Part shown: in pieces, positions 55,474 to 63,971 of the stretch
Layout of the letters: every line of letters begins with the position of its first letter
Position numbering within the stretch: position 1 is the stretch's first letter
DNA from: Paenibacillus wynnii
GTDB lineage: Bacteria > Bacillota > Bacilli > Paenibacillales > Paenibacillaceae
NCBI RefSeq assembly: GCF_000757885.1
Contig: NZ_JQCR01000003.1
Coordinates: 2,356,001 to 2,420,000 of the forward strand
Reading direction: 5' to 3'
Length of the DNA: 64,000 nucleotides
Made by a program: the position numbers and the translations under genes
Notes under the pieces: model-generated
The model's input: only the letters and a program-made list of their open reading frames with translations
Database searches by the model: none
What the model was told of the DNA's origin: nothing

Positions 55474-56468
55474 GACCGTATATCTCCTTTTATCATATCT
55501 AAAAATGATTTGCTTTGCATCTCGTTTCTATCCAGCAGCTCTATGCTTACCCCGGTTATGCAGGGGGAAAGCCAGCATGTCCGTGCAGCAACGCCTTGCT
55601 CTCTCATAGTCTCCAATAGAAAAGCTTCAAGTTCACTCTTTCGAGTCTCCTGGCGATCAACCAGAGCAAGTAAGGTGGGACCCGCACCACTAAGGGCAAT
55701 ACCTAAAGCTCCCCGGTTCGTTGCTTCCGCAAGCAGCCTCTCCATTCCAGGAACAAGCGGAGCCCGATAAGGCTGATGCAAACGATCCTGCATCGCAGTA
55801 CGGATTAAGTCCAACCGCCCAGTGGCTAGTGCTGCCGTTAGTAAGGATGTACGGCTAATATTATATACTGCATCCGCAACTGTAACTTGAGACGGCAGAA
55901 CCCCTCTAGCTTTAGAAGTAGCCAATTCAAATTCCGGGATAATTACAAGCACCTCAAGATCTGCCGGCGGTTCAATCCGTATATAGTCAGCGGCGATACC
56001 ATCCCATACAGCGGTGATTATCCCTCCGAAAAGGGAGGCTCCCACATTATCTGGATGCTTCTCCATGGCGGTTGCCATGCTAAATAATTTGGCATTGTCC
56101 AAAGGTGAACCTATCATAGCATTGGCTGCAGCCATACCGCCAATAATGGCGGATGCACTGCTTCCGAGTCCCCGTGTCAAGGGAATCTCCGAATACATTG
56201 AGATCTCCAGCTCCGGGACAGAGACACCCGCTTCTTCAAATACCATCTGGGCAACCTGATAAATTAAGTTACTCTTGTCCTGCGGCAAGCCCTTCATTTC
56301 ATCTCCATAGAGATGGAAGGTGGTGAGTTCCGCTTCCTGCATTTCAATCCATGCGTATAAGGATAAGGCCATGCCAAGGGTATCAAAACCAGGACCCAAA
56401 TTCGCAGTGCTTGCAGGTACCTTTATTCTTGCTCTTTTATAATTATGCGGTTGTATAGAGTTTCTCAC
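55470..56468 (-). CDS. thrB: Homoserine kinase
   Basis: GHMP kinase that phosphorylates homoserine on the way to threonine. The 332-residue protein has P-A-S-T-A-N-L-G-P-G-F-D near 18-29 and the ATP loop L-T-R-G-L-G-S-S-A-S-A near 91-101, and a C-terminal G-x-A-L-S-G-A-G-P-T motif near 262. The start is GTG 56468 with AAGGAG upstream. The gap from hom is 44 bp. Confidence 0.94.
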   Translation of the reverse strand: MRNSIQPHNYKRARIKVPASTANLGPGFDTLGMALSLYAWIEMQEAELTTFHLYGDEMKGLPQDKSNLIYQVAQMVFEEAGVSVPELEISMYSEIPLTRGLGSSASAIIGGMAAANAMIGSPLDNAKLFSMATAMEKHPDNVGASLFGGIITAVWDGIAADYIRIEPPADLEVLVIIPEFELATSKARGVLPSQVTVADAVYNISRTSLLTAALATGRLDLIRTAMQDRLHQPYRAPLVPGMERLLAEATNRGALGIALSGAGPTLLALVDRQETRKSELEAFLLETMREQGVAARTCWLSPCITGVSIELLDRNEMQSKSFLDMIKGDIRS

Positions 56469-56512
56469 TGTTGCGTTCTCCTTAGTGGATTTTTATACGA
56501 CAGTCTCTTCAG

Positions 56513-57799
56513 TTAACCCTCTACCCGGTAGTGGCTCTTAACACGGCGGATTACATTCAGATCATCGAAATGCCGGAGCACTTTATCCATGCTAGCTTTG
56601 CTGGCATTATGAGTGACAATAATAATCTCTGCATCAGGATTATTAGGATTAGCCTGCTGAACAACCGAGTCTAGACTGACATCATATTCGGCGAACACTT
56701 GAGTGATTTTGGCGAGTACACCCGCTTTATCATCCACATGAAGAAGCAAGAAGTTTTTATAAAAAATATTCTCATCACTCTTAATTTTCTTGGTTTTATA
56801 AGGAATGATCTGCTTCAAGCCGTTGACGCCCAGCTTCAGGTTTTTGATCACAGCTACAAGATCCGCTACGATAGAAGTTGCTGTTGGCATCGCGCCTGCA
56901 CCCGCTCCGTAGAACATCGTCTCTCCCACAGCTTCCCCGTAGACATAGACAGCATTGAACACGCCATTAACCGAGGCAATCGGGTGTCCTGACCGGATCA
57001 TTGTAGGTTGGACGCTAATGTTAAATTCCTCGTCTTTGCATTCCGCTATCCCTAACAGCTTCATCTCGTATCCAAGACGTTTGGCAAACGCGATATCTTC
57101 CTTACTTACCCCCGATATCCCCTTCACAGTGACGTCCTGTAATTCTACATTTGTACGGAAGCCCAGTGTGCCTAGAATGGTCATCTTTCTTGCTGCGTCC
57201 AAGCCTTCCACATCTGAGGTAGGATCGGATTCAGCATATCCCAGGTCTTGTGCTTCTTTTAGGGCGTCACTGTAAGTTGCGCCTTCCTGACTCATTTTTG
57301 TCAATATGTAGTTGGTTGTTCCATTAACAATACCCATAATTTTGGTAATTCGGTCGGATGAGAAACCTTCTATCAGTGTGCGAATAATCGGGATGCCCCC
57401 CGCTACACTGGCTTCATAAAACACATCACATTGCTTCTCTTGAGCTTTGGCCAATATCTCTGAACCGTAAAGAGCCATTAAATCCTTGTTGGCAGTTATA
57501 ATATGCTTCCCGCGATCCAGTGCTTCAAGGATATATTCCTTCGTTCCATTAATCCCACCCATGACTTCGACTATGACATCAATTTCAGGGTCACGAATCA
57601 CTTCCCACGGATCTGTGGTTATTTTGGAGGCGTCCACATCGATATCGCGTGCCTTCTCCGAGTTTTTAACAGCAATACGCTCAATAATGATCGGAGAACC
57701 TACCTGACTGCTCAGATGCTCCTGATTTCCTTCAACGATACGGACCACTCCAGTACCCACTGTACCCAGTCCCAGCAATCCTACCTTTACTGGCTTCAT
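56513..57799 (-). CDS. hom: Homoserine dehydrogenase
   Basis: NAD(P)-dependent reduction of aspartate semialdehyde to homoserine, the branch point for Thr and Met. The 428-residue protein has the Rossmann motif G-L-L-G-L-G-T-V-G-T-G near 7-17, the catalytic region N-G-T-T-N-Y-I-L-T near 160 and K near 203-220 (G-L-D-A-A-R-K), and a C-terminal ACT domain for Thr feedback (about 350-428). It is not fused to aspartokinase. ATG 57799 has AAGGGGG upstream. Confidence 0.95.
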   Translation of the reverse strand: MKPVKVGLLGLGTVGTGVVRIVEGNQEHLSSQVGSPIIIERIAVKNSEKARDIDVDASKITTDPWEVIRDPEIDVIVEVMGGINGTKEYILEALDRGKHIITANKDLMALYGSEILAKAQEKQCDVFYEASVAGGIPIIRTLIEGFSSDRITKIMGIVNGTTNYILTKMSQEGATYSDALKEAQDLGYAESDPTSDVEGLDAARKMTILGTLGFRTNVELQDVTVKGISGVSKEDIAFAKRLGYEMKLLGIAECKDEEFNISVQPTMIRSGHPIASVNGVFNAVYVYGEAVGETMFYGAGAGAMPTATSIVADLVAVIKNLKLGVNGLKQIIPYKTKKIKSDENIFYKNFLLLHVDDKAGVLAKITQVFAEYDVSLDSVVQQANPNNPDAEIIIVTHNASKASMDKVLRHFDDLNVIRRVKSHYRVEG

Positions 57800-57864
57800 C
57801 TGTATCTATATCCCCCTTAAAATTTCAAAGAAGCAAGGCTGCTTCAAAAATAGTACGATTAGAT

Positions 57865-58302
57865 CTACCCTTGCCCAACAATCAGGGCCCGTTTCACTCC
57901 GGAAATCTCTTTCAGACTGTCCATCATATCTCCCAGTTCCTCATTAAGATGAGAAATTTCCACTGAGATGACTACGTTTGCTCTTCCTTGCAGCGGAATA
58001 CTCTGATGAATGGTCAGAACATTTGCCCCATGACTTGCCACAGAGCCCAATACCTTGGATAACATACCGGATTCATGCTCTAAATCAAGAGAAACGGTAA
58101 CAATACGCTCACGTTCCAATTGATGAATCAGGTGAATCCCATCTTTATACTTATAAAAGGCACTCCGGCTAAGTCCTACCTGCTCCACACCTTCATTGAT
58201 GGTCTTCGCATCACCGGCTTCTAACAGTTGTTTCACCTGCATGGTCTTGAGTACCGCATCGGGCAATATATCTTCCCGGACTAAATAATAGCGTTCTTTC
58301 AC
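57865..58302 (-). CDS. pheB: ACT-domain protein PheB (UPF0735)
   Basis: Small regulatory-type protein of 145 residues with an N-terminal helix-turn-helix-like region (about 20-55, G-L-S-R-S-A-F-Y-K-Y-K-D) and a C-terminal ACT domain (about 70-145, S-L-D-L-E-H-E-S-G-M-L-S-K-V-L). It is called PheB in B. subtilis, with a role tied to Phe biosynthesis but no certain reaction. The start is GTG 58302 with GAGGAG upstream. It is the first gene of the operon pheB-hom-thrB-pheA-ilvE, 66 bp before hom. Confidence 0.88.
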   Translation of the reverse strand: MKERYYLVREDILPDAVLKTMQVKQLLEAGDAKTINEGVEQVGLSRSAFYKYKDGIHLIHQLERERIVTVSLDLEHESGMLSKVLGSVASHGANVLTIHQSIPLQGRANVVISVEISHLNEELGDMMDSLKEISGVKRALIVGQG

Positions 58303-58380
58303 GAACGTCCTCTCCTCAAAGACTTATGTATTTACCTAGTGGACATTATAGCGGATTTTACGCTTAAAAAGCAATACTTT

Positions 58381-59103
58381 TTAAAAATATGCAATTGTAG
58401 TCCCGCAGTAATCACAGGATTTGGACTGGCTAGGGTTCACTGTATTCTGAGCCCCGCAACCGGAACATCGGATGGACTTCGGAAGTTGAGATTGGGTCTG
58501 TGGCTGCGAGGGTGTGCTACCGAATCCAGAACTTGTACGTATGGGTTCCATCTGCCTGCCCTCATTAAAAATAATATGGGGTTCCAGAATTCCTCTGTCC
58601 TTCAGATAAAGGATATCCCTACGCACATCACTTTCACTTTGGTCTGAGATTTCGGACAAGCTGCCAATATACGTAATCCCTTTGCTGACAATAAGGTCTA
58701 AATATACAGTAGTAAGCTGTATAAACCTGTATCTTCCTTTAGCTGCCAAGTTCCCGAAAATGAATGCCGGCAACAAAAGCATCAGCGCAAACATAACAAA
58801 TATTATGATAGTTGTGCCGATGGAATTCTTACCGTTTATCCATTCGGCCATAAACAGAACCACAATTTCGACAAACCCACCTACAAACACATGAAACAAT
58901 AAATTAAAGTTTGAGCCCTTTCGGTAGTTTTTATAATGGCTACTTAATAAGCGCAGTAATGCCAATACTAGCCCTATAGGCATCAAGAGGTATCCTAAGG
59001 CAATGATGATATAATCGAACACTGTACGGTCAAACTTTGGCAAAACAGAACCGGGCTGACCTCCCTGCTCCGCTAGCTGCCCTTGAAACCCCATTCCATT
59101 CAT
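58381..59103 (-). CDS. Membrane protein with winged-helix-like segment and C-terminal zinc ribbon
   Basis: Third gene of the SPFH module. The 240-residue protein has a soluble start (1-28), three membrane helices (about 29-53, 67-87, 92-116), then a basic segment (about 123-185) with a Q-L-T-T-V-Y-L-D-L-I-V helix and R-R-D-I-L-Y-L-K-D-R-G-I-L, which reads like a winged-helix fold. A Pro/Gln-rich linker leads to a zinc ribbon, C213-x2-C216 and C230-x2-C233. I know no exact family; it recalls YdjG-type proteins in combining zinc-ribbon and membrane parts but in the reverse order. The ATG at 59103 follows AGGGGG, 15 bp after the preceding gene. Confidence 0.75.
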   Translation of the reverse strand: MNGMGFQGQLAEQGGQPGSVLPKFDRTVFDYIIIALGYLLMPIGLVLALLRLLSSHYKNYRKGSNFNLLFHVFVGGFVEIVVLFMAEWINGKNSIGTTIIIFVMFALMLLLPAFIFGNLAAKGRYRFIQLTTVYLDLIVSKGITYIGSLSEISDQSESDVRRDILYLKDRGILEPHIIFNEGRQMEPIRTSSGFGSTPSQPQTQSQLPKSIRCSGCGAQNTVNPSQSKSCDYCGTTIAYF

Positions 59104-59118
59104 TGTGTTTAATTCCCC

Positions 59119-59898
59119 CTATTTAAGTGCCGACAACTCCCGGTTGCGCCATTGAAGTGTATTCTCAATGCTCTCTATTAATTCATTAGTCTCAGCTTCC
59201 CATCCCACCTGAGGATCCGCAACATGAATAAGCAGTTCCAGATGATCACGAAGCAGAGAAATCTGCTGGCTGAGGATGTCTTCGGTAGCAAATATCGACG
59301 GATTTGATACCGGATCGCTGTATTTAAATTTATCCTCAAGCGTTTTAATCCGTTTTACTAGTTGTTCTCGTTCTGACTGCTTCCAAGTGAGTGCTAATAG
59401 CTTAATCTCTATAAGCTCCTCCTTGTACCCCCGAAGGCTTCTCGTGGACTCCTCCGCCCGCTTTTCTTGTACTAGGGCGTTTCTGCCATACAATCCTACA
59501 ACTACAAGACTGGTTAAACCAATTCCCAAAATCAGTAGTTGCCCCACTGCATACCAGAGGGGAGGAAGATCCAGCATTACATCGAAGATAAGTGCAAATA
59601 CAAACACAGCAAGTGCATAAATAATCGTAATGAAAGCTCCGCTGATGAGAACCGGAGAGGATTTGCTGATTCTCCCCCCACTCCGTATCCAAAAAGCACA
59701 GTAGCCGTAGACGATACTTTCCGCAATCAAGACTGCCACCAGAGATATAATGAATCGAAATATTGATTCCGAAATCCATAAAGTTGAAAAAGTGACTATA
59801 GTAAGCACTAGAACTGCAGCATAGATAAAGGTTGTAACGCCAAGATGTGATTTTCGCCGAATGACGTTCCCCTCCTTCAACTCGTTCTCAGTCCGCAT
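59119..59898 (-). CDS. Membrane protein with C-terminal coiled coil (YdjH-like)
   Basis: Second gene of the SPFH module. The 259-residue protein has four membrane helices (about 18-37, 45-70, 82-105, 112-137) and then a charged helical part (about 140-255) with heptad character (E-K-R-A-E-E-S-T-R-S-L and Q-L-V-K-R-I-K-T-L-E-D-K). The size and pattern resemble B. subtilis YdjH. The frame opens at ATG 59898, inside the end of the SPFH gene (22-bp overlap). The only strong ribosome site, AAGGAGGGG, lies further in, about 8 bp before an in-frame ATT at 59862, so the true start is uncertain. Function unknown. Confidence 0.75.
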   Translation of the reverse strand: MRTENELKEGNVIRRKSHLGVTTFIYAAVLVLTIVTFSTLWISESIFRFIISLVAVLIAESIVYGYCAFWIRSGGRISKSSPVLISGAFITIIYALAVFVFALIFDVMLDLPPLWYAVGQLLILGIGLTSLVVVGLYGRNALVQEKRAEESTRSLRGYKEELIEIKLLALTWKQSEREQLVKRIKTLEDKFKYSDPVSNPSIFATEDILSQQISLLRDHLELLIHVADPQVGWEAETNELIESIENTLQWRNRELSALK

Positions 59899-61190
59899 TC
59901 TGCACAGAACTTTTGTCCGGGCTTTAACTCATGCCCGCAGCCGCCGCATTTGATGATCATGCTTTCTCCGCAGTGAGGGCAAAACTTCAGCCCTGGTGCA
60001 ACCTTTTCACTACATTGACGGCAAACCTTTGGCATATCGTTACCGCAAGTGACGCATACGACAGCTTCGGCTGGATTATCCGCTTGGCATGTTGGACATC
60101 CACGGTAGGAATTGCCACAGCCGGGGCAAAATTTCGCTCCGGGAACAATCTCATGCTCACATTCGTGACATAAGACTTTTCGGGGTAGGCTGACATCAGA
60201 CAGTATGCTTTGTCCACAGCCGTTGCAGAATTTGGCTTCACTTTGGTTTATCACTCCGCACTTGGAGCAAGACTTTGTCGGGTTCCCTACCGGTGAAGCA
60301 CCCGTATCAATACCCATTCCCCTAGTCATCCGATTGACCATATCCACTGCTGGTCCTGCAAATCCTAATCCCATCCCAAGTCCCATGCCGGTATTGATCA
60401 TACTTGCACCCATATTTCCCGGATTGCCTGCCGCTTCCTCCATTGTATTAAAACTGCGTTCCTGCTGATAAGTGAAGCCGATGATGTCCATCTCCGCTTT
60501 TTTAGCAAGAGCTTCCTTCAATCGGATAGTTGCTGGATCGTTATCTGGAATATTGATAGAGTCAATGTAGAAATTATTAAGTTCAATACCACTCTCCAAG
60601 AAAATCGGGGCTAGCCGGCCCTGAATATGCTTAGATATTTCAGCAACGTACGCGTTGATCTCCAGTATGCTAATTTTTTTATGCACAAGGTAAGATGAAA
60701 TCAGCTCATTGATATTCGCCATCAACAATCCGCGGAAATAACTAATGAGCGTATCCTGATCAAATTGCGGAAGTGTTCCAACCAGTTCCAATAGAAACTT
60801 GCGGGGGTTATCAATCTTCACACCGAACTGTCCAAAGGAGCGCACGGATATCATGATATTATACTTAGGGTCCTGTAACTGAAGCGGCGAGCTCGTACCC
60901 CATTTAATGTTCATAGCGTTCAGCTTATTTACATACCAGACTTCTGCAGTAAATGGAGATTTACCACCAAAGGGAAGATTAACGATATTTGATAATACCG
61001 GGATGTTGGCTGTACTAAGTGTGTGCCGTCCGGCAGTGAAAGAGTCAAGCGCTTGTCCACCCTTGAAAAGAATTGCCTCTTGGGACTCATTAACGATTAG
61101 CTGGGTCCAAGTTCCAAGCTCCTGATTTGGATATTTCCAGGCGAACACACCTGGAGGACCATCATATTTCACCACTTCAATAATTGCCAT
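59877..61190 (-). CDS. SPFH-domain protein with five zinc ribbons (YdjI-like)
   Basis: First gene of the envelope-stress-like module. The 437-residue protein has an SPFH/band-7-type domain (about 20-260) of the YdjI subgroup, which scaffolds at membranes. A Gly/Met-rich linker (about 255-290) follows, then a C-terminal array of five C-x2-C ... C-x2-C zinc ribbons (about 300-437, 20 cysteines). B. subtilis YdjI, at about 320 residues, is shorter. I use ATG 61190, preceded by GAAGGA, since the upstream frame to 61214 has no signal. It overlaps the next gene. In B. subtilis ydjGHI works with PspA; there is no pspA gene here. Confidence 0.82.
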   Translation of the reverse strand: MAIIEVVKYDGPPGVFAWKYPNQELGTWTQLIVNESQEAILFKGGQALDSFTAGRHTLSTANIPVLSNIVNLPFGGKSPFTAEVWYVNKLNAMNIKWGTSSPLQLQDPKYNIMISVRSFGQFGVKIDNPRKFLLELVGTLPQFDQDTLISYFRGLLMANINELISSYLVHKKISILEINAYVAEISKHIQGRLAPIFLESGIELNNFYIDSINIPDNDPATIRLKEALAKKAEMDIIGFTYQQERSFNTMEEAAGNPGNMGASMINTGMGLGMGLGFAGPAVDMVNRMTRGMGIDTGASPVGNPTKSCSKCGVINQSEAKFCNGCGQSILSDVSLPRKVLCHECEHEIVPGAKFCPGCGNSYRGCPTCQADNPAEAVVCVTCGNDMPKVCRQCSEKVAPGLKFCPHCGESMIIKCGGCGHELKPGQKFCAECGLRTS

Positions 61191-61331
61191 TGCTGATCCT
61201 TCTTTCATGTTCATAGGTATGTATAATATATCGGTTTCATATGGAAATAAGTGCTATTCAGTTATCATTGTATACGATTTAAAACCCATTTTGGGTTCAT
61301 CAGTCAAAATATTTACAATATTTCGTAAATC

Positions 61332-61380
61332 AAAAAACGCCGACCCGGCATCCCTGTTAAGGAAAACCCGATCGGCGTTT
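61332..61380 (-). terminator. Terminator of spo0B-obg
   Basis: AAACGCCGA pairs with TCGGCGTTT, with an inner CCCG/CGGG extension, and T6 follows on the minus strand, about 15 bp past obg. Confidence 0.85.
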
Positions 61381-61394
61381 CATTACTTCGTATT

Positions 61395-62705
61395 TTAATA
61401 GTAGCTGCTGTTCTCAACGAATTCGAATTCGAAATCAGCTATCCGTACAATTGTTCCTTCGACCGCACCGCGTTTACGAAGCTCTGCATCCACACCCATA
61501 TGACGCAGTGTACGTGCAAGCTTCAAAATGGCATCATGTGTACTTAGCTGCATACGTTTCAGCATCCGTTCGATCCGTGGACTGCTAACAATGAACGTAT
61601 CATTCTCACGTGTAATTGTGAAGGAATCATCTTCCTGAGCCTCAAGCTTGTACACCTTACGCTCAGTGGTTTCCGCTACTTCTTCTCCAATTGGAGCGAC
61701 AGGAATACTGTCTAATATATCTGTTGTACGGTACAACAGGTCTTGAACCCCTTGTTTGGTCAGTGAGGAAATAGGCATAATCTGCATATCCGGACGAACT
61801 TCAGCTGTACGCTCACGGAAAGAAACTAAATTCTCTTCTGACTCAGGCATATCCATCTTGTTAGCCGCCACAATTTGCGGACGCTCTGCAAGAGCAGCAT
61901 TATACTGCTTCAGCTCATCATTAATCTTAACCCAATCATCAAAAGGATCGCGACCTTCAGAGCCTGACATGTCAACGACATGGATAATAATGCGTGTACG
62001 CTCTACATGTCGAAGAAATTCGTGGCCGAGGCCAATACCTTCGTGCGCGCCTTCAATAAGCCCTGGCAGGTCAGCCATTACAAAGCTTCGTCCGTCGCCA
62101 ACATCCACTACACCTAAATTAGGAGTAATCGTTGTAAAGTGATACGCGCCAATTTTAGGTTTTGCGGCAGATACTACGGATAATAAGGTTGATTTACCCA
62201 CACTCGGGAAACCTACAAGACCTACATCAGCCATAACCTTAAGTTCCATGCGGAGATAACGTTCTTGACCTTCTTCGCCGTTCTCAGCCAGTTCCGGCGC
62301 AGTATTAGCCGCTGTTGCAAAACGGGTATTCCCACGACCACCACGGCCTCCACGTGCTACAACCACATATTGTCCGTGGCGTGTCATATCGGCAATCACT
62401 TCACCGGTATCATCATCTATTAACACCGTACCTGGAGGGATCCGAACGACCATATGATCAGCGTTCGCTCCATGCTGACTTTTGTTACGACCTTTTATTC
62501 CTTTGTCTGCTTTGAAGTGACGTTGATAACGAAAGTCCATCAGTGTACGCAAACCTTCATCTACTTTGAAAATAATATCACCGCCGCGGCCACCATCACC
62601 GCCAGCAGGTCCACCATCAGGAACATATTTCTCACGACGGAACGCGACAAGTCCATCCCCGCCGTCGCCACCTTTTACATAAATCTTAGCTGTATCTATA
62701 AACAT
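61395..62705 (-). CDS. obg: Obg-family GTPase
   Basis: Essential GTPase that binds 50S ribosomal subunits and links ribosome assembly with stress and sporulation. The 436-residue protein has the glycine-rich Obg fold (1-158, with G-G-D-G-G-D-G and G-G-R-G-G-R-G), the GTPase domain (P-loop G-F-P-S-V-G-K-S-T near 165, D-L-P-G-L-I-E-G near 212, N-K-M-D near 283), and an OCT domain (about 350-436). ATG 62705 has GAGGATGG upstream. It follows spo0B by 19 bp, the usual spo0B-obg pair. Confidence 0.96.
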   Translation of the reverse strand: MFIDTAKIYVKGGDGGDGLVAFRREKYVPDGGPAGGDGGRGGDIIFKVDEGLRTLMDFRYQRHFKADKGIKGRNKSQHGANADHMVVRIPPGTVLIDDDTGEVIADMTRHGQYVVVARGGRGGRGNTRFATAANTAPELAENGEEGQERYLRMELKVMADVGLVGFPSVGKSTLLSVVSAAKPKIGAYHFTTITPNLGVVDVGDGRSFVMADLPGLIEGAHEGIGLGHEFLRHVERTRIIIHVVDMSGSEGRDPFDDWVKINDELKQYNAALAERPQIVAANKMDMPESEENLVSFRERTAEVRPDMQIMPISSLTKQGVQDLLYRTTDILDSIPVAPIGEEVAETTERKVYKLEAQEDDSFTITRENDTFIVSSPRIERMLKRMQLSTHDAILKLARTLRHMGVDAELRKRGAVEGTIVRIADFEFEFVENSSYY

Positions 62706-62724
62706 AACCGTTCACCATCCTCAG

Positions 62725-63465
62725 TCACATTTCAAGCGGTAGACGCAATTGGACAGTAGCCTGATTATGCCCCAATGTCTCCGCTCTCATGATTTTTCCT
62801 TGTACTATATTATAAATTTGCCCTTGAAGTAGTGCGGGATTACCATGTATTCCCTCACCCTCGAAAGAGATAAGAATGTCTCCACCATCTTGTGTAAAGC
62901 CAATAATAAGCTTTCTGGCTTCACCCTGGGGAGCAAGTCCACTGTATTGAAAAGCTCTTACGGTCTGCGTGATGACTGCTGTGAGCTCATCCTGCGCTTC
63001 ATGAGTAAGCTTGTTCTCCAGATTCAATTCATCCTCCACTATTACCTCCAGCTCCAGATTGGTGCTGTGAGTTCGGAAGGATTGGATATAGAACACAAGT
63101 GAAGGAACTCCAAGCTTAGCAATGCGGCTGTCAAGCGCTATACGTTCCTTTATTCTTTCCACAGTTCGCACCGTTTTATCAGGCTTTCCTAGCTGGATAT
63201 ATCCGTAAAGCACCTGCAAGTCGTTCATCCAGTCATGACGGTGGTGATTCAGTGTCCGAATAGCTGCTTGTTGCAGACTCCGTTCCTGTTTTTGGAGCTC
63301 CCTCTCATAATGACGCCGATTCCAAAAGCTACTGAAAACAAGCACCGCCGTTATCCAAATAACAAGCAGTAAGCACGTTAAAAGGGATGTCTGCCAATAC
63401 ACAAGCCCCAAAGGAAGTGTTACGGATAACAAGACCGCCCAGATTGCACTTTTCCAGGATTCCAT
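62725..63465 (-). CDS. spo0B: Sporulation initiation phosphotransferase Spo0B-like, membrane-anchored
   Basis: Spo0B passes phosphate from Spo0F to Spo0A in the sporulation phosphorelay. The 246-residue protein has the Spo0B helical hairpin with R-H77-D-W-M-N, matching the phosphorylated His30 of B. subtilis Spo0B (R-H-D-W-M-N), and a C-terminal ATPase-like fold without ATP motifs. In contrast to the soluble 192-residue Bacillus protein, it starts with two membrane helices (about 6-24 and 27-47). ATG 63465 has GGGGAG upstream. It lies between rpmA and obg as in B. subtilis, which supports the call. Confidence 0.88.
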   Translation of the reverse strand: MESWKSAIWAVLLSVTLPLGLVYWQTSLLTCLLLVIWITAVLVFSSFWNRRHYERELQKQERSLQQAAIRTLNHHRHDWMNDLQVLYGYIQLGKPDKTVRTVERIKERIALDSRIAKLGVPSLVFYIQSFRTHSTNLELEVIVEDELNLENKLTHEAQDELTAVITQTVRAFQYSGLAPQGEARKLIIGFTQDGGDILISFEGEGIHGNPALLQGQIYNIVQGKIMRAETLGHNQATVQLRLPLEM

Positions 63466-63541
63466 TCTTTCTCCCCGTCCCTCAGTCGCAAAATCATGAC
63501 AAATTCAGTAAATTCACCGTTCGAAGTATTTACCATTTCCC

Positions 63542-63550
63542 AGTATAACA
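63542..63550 (-). promoter_or_regulatory. Candidate extended -10 element of spo0B-obg
   Basis: TGTTATACT on the minus strand is an extended -10 (TG-n-TATACT). No good -35 sits 17 bp further up, so confidence is low. Confidence 0.35.
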
Positions 63551-63604
63551 CAGGCATTCCCTGCAATTCACCAAATTACCCATGAAATTCTCCTTGTATT
63601 CCTA

Positions 63605-63637
63605 CAAAAAAGCCTCCGGCACTCATGCCGGAGGCTT
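63605..63637 (-). terminator. Terminator of rpmA
   Basis: A perfect 12-bp stem AAGCCTCCGGCA/TGCCGGAGGCTT with T6 on the minus strand, 23 bp past the stop. Confidence 0.92.
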
Positions 63638-63659
63638 CTTGCAATTATAGTTCCGTAGC

Positions 63660-63971
63660 TTACGCTTCCAATGTAGCTGCTACCGGAGCAACATCAACTG
63701 GGTAGACGCTCACTTTCTTGCGATCGCGGCCCCAACGTTCGAACTTCACTACGCCTTCCACTTTAGCAAACAAAGTATCATCTTTACCGATGCCTACGTT
63801 TGTGCCTGGGTGAATTTTTGTTCCGCGTTGACGAACCAAGATGCTGCCGCCGGTTACTGTTTGACCGTCAGCACGCTTTACACCAAGACGTTTCGATTGG
63901 CTATCACGACCGTTTCTTGTGGAACCTACACCTTTTTTCGATGCGAACAATTGAAGATTCAATTTTAACAT
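63660..63971 (-). CDS. rpmA: 50S ribosomal protein L27
   Basis: L27 lies at the peptidyl-transferase centre. The 103-residue protein has the Firmicutes N-terminal extension M-L-K-L-N-L-Q-L-F-A, followed by the mature start S-K-K-G-V-G-S-T. In Firmicutes the protease Prp removes this extension before L27 works. The ATG at 63971 follows GGAGG at 9 bp; a frame to 63992 is open but has no signal. rplU and prp are expected just upstream, beyond the right edge. Confidence 0.97.
   Translation of the reverse strand: MLKLNLQLFASKKGVGSTRNGRDSQSKRLGVKRADGQTVTGGSILVRQRGTKIHPGTNVGIGKDDTLFAKVEGVVKFERWGRDRKKVSVYPVDVAPVAATLEA

Noticed and set aside
61207..61330. SigW-type promoter (TGAAAC) upstream of the SPFH module
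   Set aside because: A TGAAAC hexamer is present at the right distance from the gene, but no CGTA/CGTC -10 follows at 16 bp, so SigW control is not supported.
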